DNA from: an uncultured Oxalobacteraceae bacterium
GTDB taxonomy: Bacteria > Pseudomonadota > Gammaproteobacteria > Burkholderiales > Burkholderiaceae
Assembly (NCBI GenBank): GCA_946479705.1
Contig: CAMLHI010000132.1
Coordinates: forward strand, 1 to 6,058
Length of the DNA: 6,058 nt
Reading direction: 5' to 3'
Part shown: piece after piece, positions 1 through 5,860 of the stretch
How the letters are laid out: every line of letters starts with the position of its first letter
Position numbering within the stretch: position 1 is the stretch's first letter
Translations under genes and position numbers: made by a program
The notes under the pieces: model-generated
Told to the model about the DNA's origin: nothing
What the model saw: the letters and a program-made list of their open reading frames with translations, nothing else
The model's database searches: none

Positions 1-1898
1 CCTGCCGCGAAATCCGCCAGCTGGAGACGGCCGCGCCGGTACCGATCATCATGGTTACCGGCGGCGACGACATCGAAGCGGTCACGCGCGCCTATGAAGT
101 GGGCGCCACCGACTTCGTCTCCAAGCCGATCAACTGGCCCATCCTCGGACACCGCGTGCTGTACGTGCTGCGCGCCTCGGACGCCATCGTGCGCCTGCGC
201 CTGGCCGATGCCCACAACCGCGCCGTGCTGGCCGCCATCCCGGACACCTTTTTCCGGCTCAGCAAGGACGGCTATTATCTCGACTACGAAGAAGGCCACG
301 ACGCCGGCGCCGCCGTCCCGCACGAACACTGCCTGGGCAAGCACATCGCCGAAGTGCTCCCGCGCGACATCGCCGAGCGCCTGATCGAGCAGATGCAGAT
401 CGTGCTCGATACCGAGCAAATCCGCTCGGTCGACTATGAGCTGCTGCGCAATGGCGAAGTCCATCACTTCGAAGCGCGCCTGGTGGCCACCGGCGTGGGC
501 GCCGTGCTCGGGCTGGTGCGCGACATCAGCGAGCGCAAACGCAGCGAAGAGCAGATCCGCCGCCTGGCCTATTGCGACAGCCTGACCGGCATCCCCAACC
601 GCCAGGCCTTCCTCGAAACGCTCGAGCGCGAGCTGCAGCGCTCCAAGATCGGCAACAAGAAGTTTGCCGTGCTGTTCATGGACCTGGACGGCTTCAAGCG
701 CATCAACGACACGCTCGGCCACAACGTCGGCGACAACCTGCTCAAGATCGTCTCGGAGCGCCTGCGCGAAACCATCCGCCCGAGCGACCTGGTCTCGCGC
801 GGCGACCAGGCCCACAACCTGGCGCGCCTGGGCGGCGACGAATTCACCATCCTGATTCCCGACCTGGACCGGGTCGAGAACGCCCTCAACGTGGCGCACC
901 GGGTCAAGGATGCGATGCGCCGGCCCTTCCTGATCGACGGCCACGAGATCTTCGTCACCGCCAGCATCGGCATCTCGCTGTTCCCGGAAGATGGCGACGA
1001 CTGCGATTCGCTGCTCAAGTACGCCGACACCGCCATGTACCACGCCAAGAACTGCGGCAAGAACAACGCCAAGCTATACAGCTCGTCGCTGACCATGCAG
1101 ATCATGAGTCATGTGAAGCTTGAAGTAGGCTTGCGCAAGGCGCTCAAGAACCAGGAACTGTATTTGCTGTACCAGCCGCAGATCGACGTGCGCTCGGGCG
1201 AGATCGTCGGCGTCGAAGCGCTGGTGCGCTGGCGCCATCCGGAGCGCGGCATCGTCTCGCCCAACGAATTCATTCCGCTGGCCGAGGAGACCGGGCTGAT
1301 CGTGCCGATCGGCGAATGGGTCATGCGCGCGGCCTGCCACCAGGCCAAGGCATGGCAGCGCCAGACCGGGCGCGCGGTGCGCATCGCGGTCAACCTGTCG
1401 GCCAAGCAGTTCAAGGACGAGCACCTGGCGCAGATGGTCATGTCGGCCCTGCACGACACCGGGCTCGATCCCAAGCTGCTCGAACTGGAGCTGACCGAGG
1501 GCACCCTGATGGACGACGCGCGCGCCACCATGTCGACCCTTGAGCAGCTGCGCGCCGTCGGCGTGTACCTGTCGATCGACGACTTCGGCACCGGCTACTC
1601 GTCGATGAACTACCTCAAGCGCTTCGATGTGCGCGCGCTGAAGATCGACAAGAGCTTCATCTGTGGGCTACCGCAGGATTCCGAGAACGCCGCCATCACG
1701 CGCGCCATCATCGCGATGGCGCACGGCTTGAAGATGGTGGTGGTGGCCGAGGGTGTGGAAACCGACGAGCAGCTGCTGCTGTTGGAACAATACGGTTGCG
1801 ATCTGGTGCAGGGCTTCTATCTCGGCCATCCTTCGCCGCAGGAATCGATCACCCTGATGCTCAACAAGGCCAGCGCGCTCGCGCTGGCGCTGCGCTGA
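1..1898 (+). CDS. Receiver-PAS-GGDEF-EAL c-di-GMP regulator (5' end outside window)
   Basis: Bifunctional-type cyclic-di-GMP enzyme: GGDEF domains make c-di-GMP from two GTP and EAL domains hydrolyse it to pGpG. The open frame enters at base 3 and is already inside a response-regulator receiver domain (PIIMVTG strand, then DFVSKPIN with the conserved Lys), so the ATG at 51 is internal and the true start and phospho-acceptor Asp lie upstream. Next come a PAS-like sensor domain (about 215-540), a GGDEF domain (about 550-1080; [10 protein letters not shown] metal site, intact GGDEF at 831-845) and an EAL domain (about 1110-1865; EAL at 1215-1223, ELELTEG near 1482-1502, DDFGTGYSS at 1578-1604, IDKSFI near 1644-1661, EGVET at 1749-1763, QGFYLG near 1809-1826). 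All key residues of both halves look present. An RPSD I-site candidate at 777-788 is separated from GGDEF by extra residues. Likely cytosolic and probably controlled by a histidine kinase through the receiver. The net activity cannot be told from sequence. Confidence 0.96.
   Translation, partial: CREIRQLETAAPVPIIMVTGGDDIEAVTRAYEVGATDFVSKPINWPILGHRVLYVLRASDAIVRLRLADAHNRAVLAAIPDTFFRLSKDGYYLDYEEGHDAGAAVPHEHCLGKHIAEVLPRDIAERLIEQMQIVLDTEQIRSVDYELLRNGEVHHFEARLVATGVGAVLGLVRDISERKRSEEQIRRLAYCDSLTGIPNRQAFLETLERELQRSKIGNKKFAVLFMDLDGFKRINDTLGHNVGDNLLKIVSERLRETIRPSDLVSRGDQAHNLARLGGDEFTILIPDLDRVENALNVAHRVKDAMRRPFLIDGHEIFVTASIGISLFPEDGDDCDSLLKYADTAMYHAKNCGKNNAKLYSSSLTMQIMSHVKLEVGLRKALKNQELYLLYQPQIDVRSGEIVGVEALVRWRHPERGIVSPNEFIPLAEETGLIVPIGEWVMRAACHQAKAWQRQTGRAVRIAVNLSAKQFKDEHLAQMVMSALHDTGLDPKLLELELTEGTLMDDARATMSTLEQLRAVGVYLSIDDFGTGYSSMNYLKRFDVRALKIDKSFICGLPQDSENAAITRAIIAMAHGLKMVVVAEGVETDEQLLLLEQYGCDLVQGFYLGHPSPQESITLMLNKASALALALR
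1869..1888. other. Perfect 9-bp inverted repeat at the convergent gene end
   Basis: GCCAGCGCG at 1869-1877 and CGCGCTGGC at 1880-1888 are perfect inverted copies separated by two bases. They lie in the last codons of the c-di-GMP gene (the Ala-Ser-Ala-Leu-Ala-Leu stretch) and just beyond the 3' end of the convergent acylase gene. The hairpin could slow or end transcription from either side, and there is almost no room for a terminator elsewhere in the 9-base gap. No T-run follows on either strand, so it is not a canonical intrinsic terminator. Repeated Ala/Leu codons in GC-rich DNA could produce it by chance. Confidence 0.3.
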
Positions 1899-1907
1899 AC
1901 GCGGTCG

Positions 1908-4304
1908 TTAGCGTACGAAGCGCAGCGTGTGGCGCGGCGGCCCCGGCAACAGCGGGGTGGGCCTGCCCTTCACCCAGTCGGCCTGGCCATCGCCGAAATA
2001 CGGCGACAGCGGGTGGCCGCTCTGCCCTCCCGGCATATTGAACACCCCCTGCTCTTCCCGTCCCGGCGACACCGTCATGCGCTCGGACTGGCCGAACGCC
2101 GGCCCGGCCACGCGCGGCATGTTGGCGTCGCCCGGCACGCGGTCGGCCGGCATGCTCAGCCAGCGCTTGAGCGCCGGTACGGCTTGCGCGATCGGGTGGG
2201 CGATGGCGATCGTGTTGCGTGCGCCCCAGGTGGCATCGGCCAGCCGGGTGCCGTCGCCGGTGAGGTCGGCGGCCACCCGGTCCAGCGCCGCCAGCTGGAC
2301 CGCGCGCCAGTCGGCATAAGCCGGCGGCAGCCAGGCCGCGTTTTGTTCATCGACCAGGCGCGCCACCACCGCCGGCCAGCGCGAACTGGCCAGCACCAGC
2401 GTCACCTTGTCGCCCAGCGCCGCCAGGTCCTCCGCGGCGCCGCCGTACAGCATGTCGTGCATGGTCCACATGAAGTTGCGCGAGATGCGGTAGGCGGCCG
2501 AGCCCACGCTGGCGTGGCCATCCCAATTCTCCTTGAGCAGGCGTTGCAGTTCGGCGCGCTGCGGCCTGCCCTTGAGCGCATCGGCATCGAGCACCTTCAG
2601 GGCGCGCTCGCGCCACGGCGCGATGAACAGGGCGCGGTCGTCCAGCGCGACCCGGTACACGCCGGCGATATCGGCCTTGTCGCCCAGCGCGCGCAAGCCA
2701 TCGCGCACCTGATGGTTGCGCGCGCCGATGTCGAAGCCGCCATCGCCGATCAGTTGCGCATCAAGGCCATTCAACTGGCGGCCGTTCGCGGTCGAGAGCT
2801 GGCCGCCGGGCGGATTGAACAGGCGCGGATGCTCCTCGGCGCTGAGGATGCCGTCGAAGGTGGCGCCATCCGCAGCCAGGGGATAGGTCGAAGCTTGTCC
2901 ATGCTGCGCACGGCGCGGCAGCATGCCGGCCACGGTCCAGCCGATATTGCCCTTGTCGTCGCCGCCCACGAAATTCTGCGCCGGGATGCCGAGCGTGGGC
3001 GCGATCTTCAAGGCTTCCTCGACGCTGTCGGCCGTCTCCAGCTTGCGTGGATTGGCATTGAGCGCCTCGGGGCGATGGGCCAGCCAGTGCACCGCGTAGG
3101 TTTTGCCGGCGACCTCGGTGAGCGGACCGAAGGCGGTCTCGCGCACCGCCATGGTTTCGCTGGGCGCGCCCTTGACCAGGATGGTCTCGCTGTGCATCGC
3201 GGGCGTCTCCCAGCCGCCCGGCGTGCGCACCTGTCCGGGCTTGACGGGATCGCTGCCGACCTTGATCAAGTCGAGATAATCGCCGTAGCTGTTGGTGAAG
3301 CCCCAGGCCAGATGGCCGTTGCTGCCCACGATGACCACCGGCAGCGCGCCCGGCAAGGTAACGCCGACCGTGCGGCGCGGCGTGCCGGCGGCGTCCTGAA
3401 ACTGCAGCGCCACCCGGTACCAGATGTTCGGCAGGCGCAGGTTCAGGTGCATATCGTCGGCCACGATGGCGGCGCCGGTGCTGCTGCGGCTGCCCGCCAC
3501 CGCCCAGTTGTTACTGCCGACGGCATCGGTGAAGTCGCGCGAGGCCAGCACCGGGGACGGCCCCTTGCGCGCGAAGCCCCACCATGCCGGGGCGGTAGCG
3601 GGGATAGGCGCGGGGCTGGCATCGATCCGGTCGGCGTCGAGCGGGGCGTCCCACTCGCTCGATTCGGGCAACAGGAAGGCGCGCTGTTCCGCGCTGGCGT
3701 TATCCATCAGCCAGCCACGCGCCAGTTCGCGCGGGGCCAGATTGTCCTGCAGGTCGAAGTACATGGCGCACACCACCAGCAGCGAATCGGCGGCATTCCA
3801 GGGCCGCGGGACCTGGCCGATCAGGGCGTATTCGAACGGCCGGGCGGCGAGCGCGTTCAGGCCATCGTTGACGCCGGCGACGTAGCGGTCGAGCATTTTA
3901 CGCTCGTCGGGACTCATGGCCTGCAGGGTGCGTTCGGCTTGCGCGCGGAAACGGTGCAGGCGGTGTGCACGGTCGACCGGCAAGGCTTTCGGCCCGAACA
4001 GCTCGGCCAACTCGCCCGCCCCGACGCGGCGCAGCAAGTCCATCTGGAAGAAGCGTTCCTGCGCGTGGACATAACCGGTGGCATAGGCGAGGTCGGTGCG
4101 GTCGGCGCCACTGATCGTGGGGACGCCCCGCGCGTCGCGCGCTACCGTCACAGTCGCGCTCAGGCCAGGGGTCTTGATGTCGCCATCGAGGGTAGCAAGG
4201 CTGCCTCTTAAAAACATCCAGATCGCCAGCGCGGCGAGTGCCACGAGCGCCAGCAGCACCAGCCCTGCTCGCCGCGTCCAGACCCTGAGTCCCTGCTTGG
4301 CCAT
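1908..4304 (-). CDS. Penicillin acylase family Ntn-hydrolase precursor
   Basis: A 798-residue precursor of the penicillin acylase family (amide hydrolases of beta-lactams, N-acyl-homoserine lactones and other acylated amines). Residues 11-12 are Arg-Arg, followed by a hydrophobic segment (about 13-32), giving an exported or membrane-anchored periplasmic protein. The alpha region has RDARGVPTISG and AYATGYVHAQERFFQMDLLRR. The autoprocessing site is Gly263-Ser264 in VGSNNWAV; Ser264 would be the N-terminal nucleophile of the beta chain. Counting from it, beta-23 is His (DDMHL), as in cephalosporin and AHL acylases, rather than the Gln of E. coli penicillin G acylase. Asn507 (beta-244, STANGR) fits the oxyanion-hole Asn. 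The C-terminal GQSGHPLSPYF block is typical, and the length is normal. I chose the ATG at 4304 over the in-frame ATG at 4367 because GGGGGG lies 5 bases upstream and the basic-hydrophobic N-terminus begins there. Convergent with the c-di-GMP gene at 9 bp. The true substrate is unknown. Confidence 0.95.
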   Translation of the reverse strand: MAKQGLRVWTRRAGLVLLALVALAALAIWMFLRGSLATLDGDIKTPGLSATVTVARDARGVPTISGADRTDLAYATGYVHAQERFFQMDLLRRVGAGELAELFGPKALPVDRAHRLHRFRAQAERTLQAMSPDERKMLDRYVAGVNDGLNALAARPFEYALIGQVPRPWNAADSLLVVCAMYFDLQDNLAPRELARGWLMDNASAEQRAFLLPESSEWDAPLDADRIDASPAPIPATAPAWWGFARKGPSPVLASRDFTDAVGSNNWAVAGSRSSTGAAIVADDMHLNLRLPNIWYRVALQFQDAAGTPRRTVGVTLPGALPVVIVGSNGHLAWGFTNSYGDYLDLIKVGSDPVKPGQVRTPGGWETPAMHSETILVKGAPSETMAVRETAFGPLTEVAGKTYAVHWLAHRPEALNANPRKLETADSVEEALKIAPTLGIPAQNFVGGDDKGNIGWTVAGMLPRRAQHGQASTYPLAADGATFDGILSAEEHPRLFNPPGGQLSTANGRQLNGLDAQLIGDGGFDIGARNHQVRDGLRALGDKADIAGVYRVALDDRALFIAPWRERALKVLDADALKGRPQRAELQRLLKENWDGHASVGSAAYRISRNFMWTMHDMLYGGAAEDLAALGDKVTLVLASSRWPAVVARLVDEQNAAWLPPAYADWRAVQLAALDRVAADLTGDGTRLADATWGARNTIAIAHPIAQAVPALKRWLSMPADRVPGDANMPRVAGPAFGQSERMTVSPGREEQGVFNMPGGQSGHPLSPYFGDGQADWVKGRPTPLLPGPPRHTLRFVR

Positions 4305-4458
4305 GCCATCCCCCCGCTGTTGAATAGCTGCGCAGTTTGCCAGAGAACATGAAAGCAGCGCAAACAAATTGACGCTGTTCGGATTCGAAATGAATGAAAG
4401 CCAGCTGCCCTATCCTGATGAGGTCGAACGGCACTGCGATGCACCCGGATGAGCGAGC

Positions 4459-4475
4459 GCCGAATCAAATTCGGC
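4459..4475. repeat. Small perfect palindrome, left of the 109-bp element
   Basis: GCCGAAT at 4459-4465 and ATTCGGC at 4469-4475 form a 7-bp stem with a CAA loop, four bases before the left arm of the 109-bp element. Its core, CGAAT-CAA-ATTCGG, matches the palindrome at 4603-4616 except in the loop. With no T-run it is not a typical terminator. A protein-binding site or part of the repeat element are the likelier roles. Confidence 0.45.
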
Positions 4476-4479
4476 ACCA

Positions 4480-4588
4480 CGGGGTCAGTGCTCCCATTGT
4501 TCCATGAGTCCGCCTTGCGCCAGCTCGATCCGTCCAGAGGGCAACGGTGTGGAAGCCGACTGATGTACCAATGGGAGCACTGACCCCG
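4480..4588. repeat. 109-bp element with perfect 20-bp inverted repeats (REP/MITE-like)
   Basis: CGGGGTCAGTGCTCCCATTG at 4480-4499 is the exact reverse complement of CAATGGGAGCACTGACCCCG at 4569-4588. The 69-bp interior has more complementary blocks in order: TTCCA 4500-4504 with TGGAA 4550-4554, CCG 4510-4512 with CGG 4545-4547, and TTGC 4515-4518 with GCAA 4541-4544. The whole unit could therefore fold into one long imperfect hairpin. It codes for nothing recognisable. The GGGGTCAG...CTGACCCC ends resemble, from memory, REP-type repeats scattered in Oxalobacteraceae genomes and linked to REP-associated tyrosine transposases. Mobility in trans is inference. No transposase is in the window and no flanking duplication is evident. 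Confidence 0.75.
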
Positions 4589-4602
4589 GAGGGTCGGGCA
4601 AG

Positions 4603-4616
4603 CGAATATTATTCGG
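4603..4616. repeat. Small palindrome, right of the 109-bp element
   Basis: CGAAT at 4603-4607 and ATTCG at 4611-4615 form a 5-bp stem around ATT. Including G4616, it repeats the core of the left palindrome (CGAAT-nnn-ATTCGG) in the same orientation. It lies 14 bases after the right arm of the 109-bp element and directly precedes the outer ATTTGTTTGCGC arm. Confidence 0.4.
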
Positions 4617-4731
4617 ATTTGTTTGCGCGGTGCACGGGCTAGAAAGGCCGCGCCCCGCTCATTCCCGAGACGCAGCCGCCAGGCGAAAATAGGAGCGCGG
4701 CAAGCGGACCAGGCGCGCGTACGTAGCGGTG

Positions 4732-4737
4732 TATGAT
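4732..4737 (+). promoter_or_regulatory. Possible -10 hexamer for the lipoprotein gene
   Basis: TATGAT differs from the sigma-70 consensus TATAAT at one base and lies about 80 bases before the lipoprotein ATG, in otherwise GC-rich sequence. The position 17 bases upstream reads CCAGGC, which is no match to TTGACA, so the promoter would depend on an activator or another sigma factor, or may not exist. Confidence 0.25.
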
Positions 4738-4758
4738 GGTTTTTCACCTGTCGCTTGA

Positions 4759-4781
4759 GGCATGCTGCAGCACGGCATGCC
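4759..4781 (+). promoter_or_regulatory. Palindrome-rich leader of the lipoprotein gene
   Basis: GGCATGC at 4759-4765 pairs with GCATGCC at 4775-4781, and a second 10-base palindrome TGCTGCAGCA overlaps it at 4763-4772. If transcription starts near the TATGAT box, this forms a hairpin in the 5' leader about 35 bases before the start codon. It could equally be an operator. No T-run follows, so attenuation by termination is unlikely. Confidence 0.3.
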
Positions 4782-4803
4782 CAGGCGCTGCACTGTGATT
4801 GTC

Positions 4804-4809
4804 AGGGAG
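4804..4809 (+). promoter_or_regulatory. Ribosome binding site of the lipoprotein gene
   Basis: AGGGAG sits six bases before the ATG at 4816. It decides the start: the in-frame ATG at 4762 would add 18 residues without hydrophobic signal character and has no such site. Confidence 0.7.
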
Positions 4810-4815
4810 ATTGCT

Positions 4816-5097
4816 ATGCGAACCTTGTTGATTGCGATGGGCGCGGCAGCGCTGTTATCCGCTTGCGCCACGCCGCAGGAAAAAGCCGCGCGCGCGCAGG
4901 CCGACGTCGAACAAATGATGCAGCAGTATGGCCCGGCCTGCACCCGGCTCGGCTACCAAGAGAACTCCGATCAGTGGCGCAATTGTGTCCTTCAGCTCAA
5001 CGCCAAGGATGACCTTCAGCGCTACGGTCCGTCGTACTACGCCGGCTTCGGACGGCGTCACTGGGCGATGGGCGGATACTGGGGGCCATACTGGTAA
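4816..5097 (+). CDS. Small outer-membrane-type lipoprotein with conserved Cys pair
   Basis: A 93-residue predicted lipoprotein. The N-terminus (MRTLLIAMGAAALLSAC) is a short signal peptide ending in an LSAC lipobox, so Cys17 would be lipidated after cleavage by signal peptidase II. Residue +2 is Ala, not Asp, which favours outer-membrane sorting. The mature part begins with a charged, helix-prone stretch (about 18-37), then carries Cys42 and Cys57 in a C-x3-LGY-x9-C arrangement. This resembles the C...GF.PGT...C motif of many small proteobacterial lipoproteins and probably forms a disulfide. The tail (about 70-93) is rich in Gly, Tyr and Trp and ends GPYW. Function is unknown; an envelope or surface structural role is a guess. 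It is monocistronic as far as can be seen, and its last 101 bases overlap the convergent deacetylase gene. Confidence 0.88.
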   Translation: MRTLLIAMGAAALLSACATPQEKAARAQADVEQMMQQYGPACTRLGYQENSDQWRNCVLQLNAKDDLQRYGPSYYAGFGRRHWAMGGYWGPYW

Positions 5098-5860
5098 GCC
5101 GTGCGCCGAAGCGCGCCGCCGCGGAGGCCTTGGTCATGGCTTCGCGGCTGTCGAGCAGGTGCAGCAGCAGGCGCTGGGCATGCCGCAGCAGCGCCGGATA
5201 CTGTGCGTCGCGTGGATGCAGGGCCAGGCGCACCAGCGGCGCATGGCGCAGCGCGCCCGCCAGCACGCTGACCGCGGGCGGCGACACCAGACGCCCGGCG
5301 CGGTTGCGCGCCGCGTACACCAGCGCCGGCGACAGCAGCGCACGCCGTCCCGGCAAAATGAAAAAACGCGTGTAGCTGGTGGTGTAGGCAAAGGGATAGT
5401 CGCGCAAGACCGCCCAGGCCGGCGCGCCCAGCAGCCAGGCCGGCGCCACGAAGCCGGCCGCGCACCAGCCGCGCTGGCGAAACCAGCCCAGCCCCAGTTC
5501 GATGCGGCGCCGCGCTTCATCGGCTCCGATGGCGGCAAACTCCCCCTCCCCTTGCGTGAGCACTTGGCGCTGCAGACGCCGGCGCCACGTGGCCGCCGGC
5601 GCGGCCTCATCAAGATGCGTGTAGCCGTGCAGCGCCAGCTCGTGGCCTTGCTCCGCCAGCGCGCCTAACATCGCTTCGCAGGCCAGGTCGCGCCGGGGAT
5701 TGCCGTGAAAGCGTGGCACCACCAGCCAGGTCAGCGGAATATCGGCCACCTCGCGCACCGCGTGCAGCAGGCGCAGACAGGCGGGCCAGGTGGCCGGCGC
5801 CACGTCGTGGATGGCCACGCACAGCGGCGCCCGCCCTCCGCCCGTCTCACTCGGGGACAC
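4997..5860 (-). CDS. DUF2334 / polysaccharide deacetylase-like enzyme
   Basis: A predicted carbohydrate-esterase-type deacetylase of the DUF2334 group, a NodB-like fold that would remove acetyl groups from a glycan; the substrate is unknown. With the start chosen here it has 287 residues: HDVAP at 18-22 (probable metal Asp19), HGYTH at 78-82 (H-x3-H metal ligands), GFVAPAW at 136-142 and LALHPRD at 212-218. I chose the GTG at 5860: GGAG at 5868-5871 lies seven bases before it, it overlaps the upstream stop by only 14 bp, and it leaves a short leader before the first motif. The alternative ATG at 5914 (305 residues) has no ribosome site and a 68-bp overlap. No signal peptide is seen with the GTG start. 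Residues from about 255 on (Arg/Ser/Pro-rich, 33 residues) are encoded antisense to the lipoprotein gene and look like a non-conserved read-through tail. Probably co-transcribed with the upstream glycosyltransferase. Confidence 0.88.
   Translation of the reverse strand: MSPSETGGGRAPLCVAIHDVAPATWPACLRLLHAVREVADIPLTWLVVPRFHGNPRRDLACEAMLGALAEQGHELALHGYTHLDEAAPAATWRRRLQRQVLTQGEGEFAAIGADEARRRIELGLGWFRQRGWCAAGFVAPAWLLGAPAWAVLRDYPFAYTTSYTRFFILPGRRALLSPALVYAARNRAGRLVSPPAVSVLAGALRHAPLVRLALHPRDAQYPALLRHAQRLLLHLLDSREAMTKASAAARFGARLTSMAPSIRPSPSDAVRSRRSTTDRSAEGHPWR

Larger units (their letters stand above)
4358..4628. repeat. Outer 12-bp inverted repeat pair enclosing the intergenic repeats
   Basis: GCGCAAACAAAT at 4358-4369 is the exact reverse complement of ATTTGTTTGCGC at 4617-4628, with a G-T pair possible at the inner edge. 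The octamer TTCGGATT also occurs in direct orientation beside both arms (4378-4385 and 4612-4619). The pair encloses the 109-bp element off-centre: 110 bases separate outer from inner arm on the left but only 28 on the right. I see no target-site duplication at the outer ends. It may be a relic of a larger element, or paired regulatory sites for the divergent genes. Confidence 0.4.
4305..4815. other. Divergent intergenic region, 511 bp
   Basis: Lies between the acylase start (reading left) and the lipoprotein start (reading right), so the promoters of both genes should be here. I see no open frame with a ribosome site or recognisable protein. Bases 4358-4628 are dense in inverted repeats and more A/T-rich in patches than the neighbouring genes. 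Bases 4629-4731 show nothing I can assign. The last 80 bases carry a weak -10-like hexamer, a palindrome-rich leader and a clear ribosome site. No convincing -35/-10 pair was found for the acylase gene. Confidence 0.8.

Noticed and set aside
569..1123. Overlapping frames on both strands inside the GGDEF region
   Set aside because: They are shadows of the GGDEF-EAL gene with biased, motif-free composition.
1929..4211. Long + strand open frame of 760 codons opposite the acylase gene
   Set aside because: It is the GC-rich antisense shadow of the acylase. Its product is Arg/His/Ala-rich without domain motifs, while the minus frame carries the full acylase motif set.
4369..4397. TTGACG as a + strand -35 box
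   Set aside because: At 16-18 base spacing the downstream hexamers (such as GAATGA) do not resemble a -10 box, and the next + gene begins more than 400 bases away.
4390..4452. Short + frame of 20 codons (MNESQLPYPDE...) in the intergenic region
   Set aside because: No ribosome binding site, ends after 20 residues and matches no family I know. It could be a gene remnant, but this cannot be supported.
4208..4943. Minus-strand frames of 179 and 94 codons across the intergenic region
   Set aside because: They run through the inverted repeats, lack ribosome sites and recognisable domains, and overlap the acylase or lipoprotein genes on stronger evidence.
4928..5668. Plus-strand frame of 246 codons opposite the deacetylase
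   Set aside because: Composition is typical of antisense shadow. The minus frame contains the HDVAP, HGYTH and LHPRD motifs in the right order.
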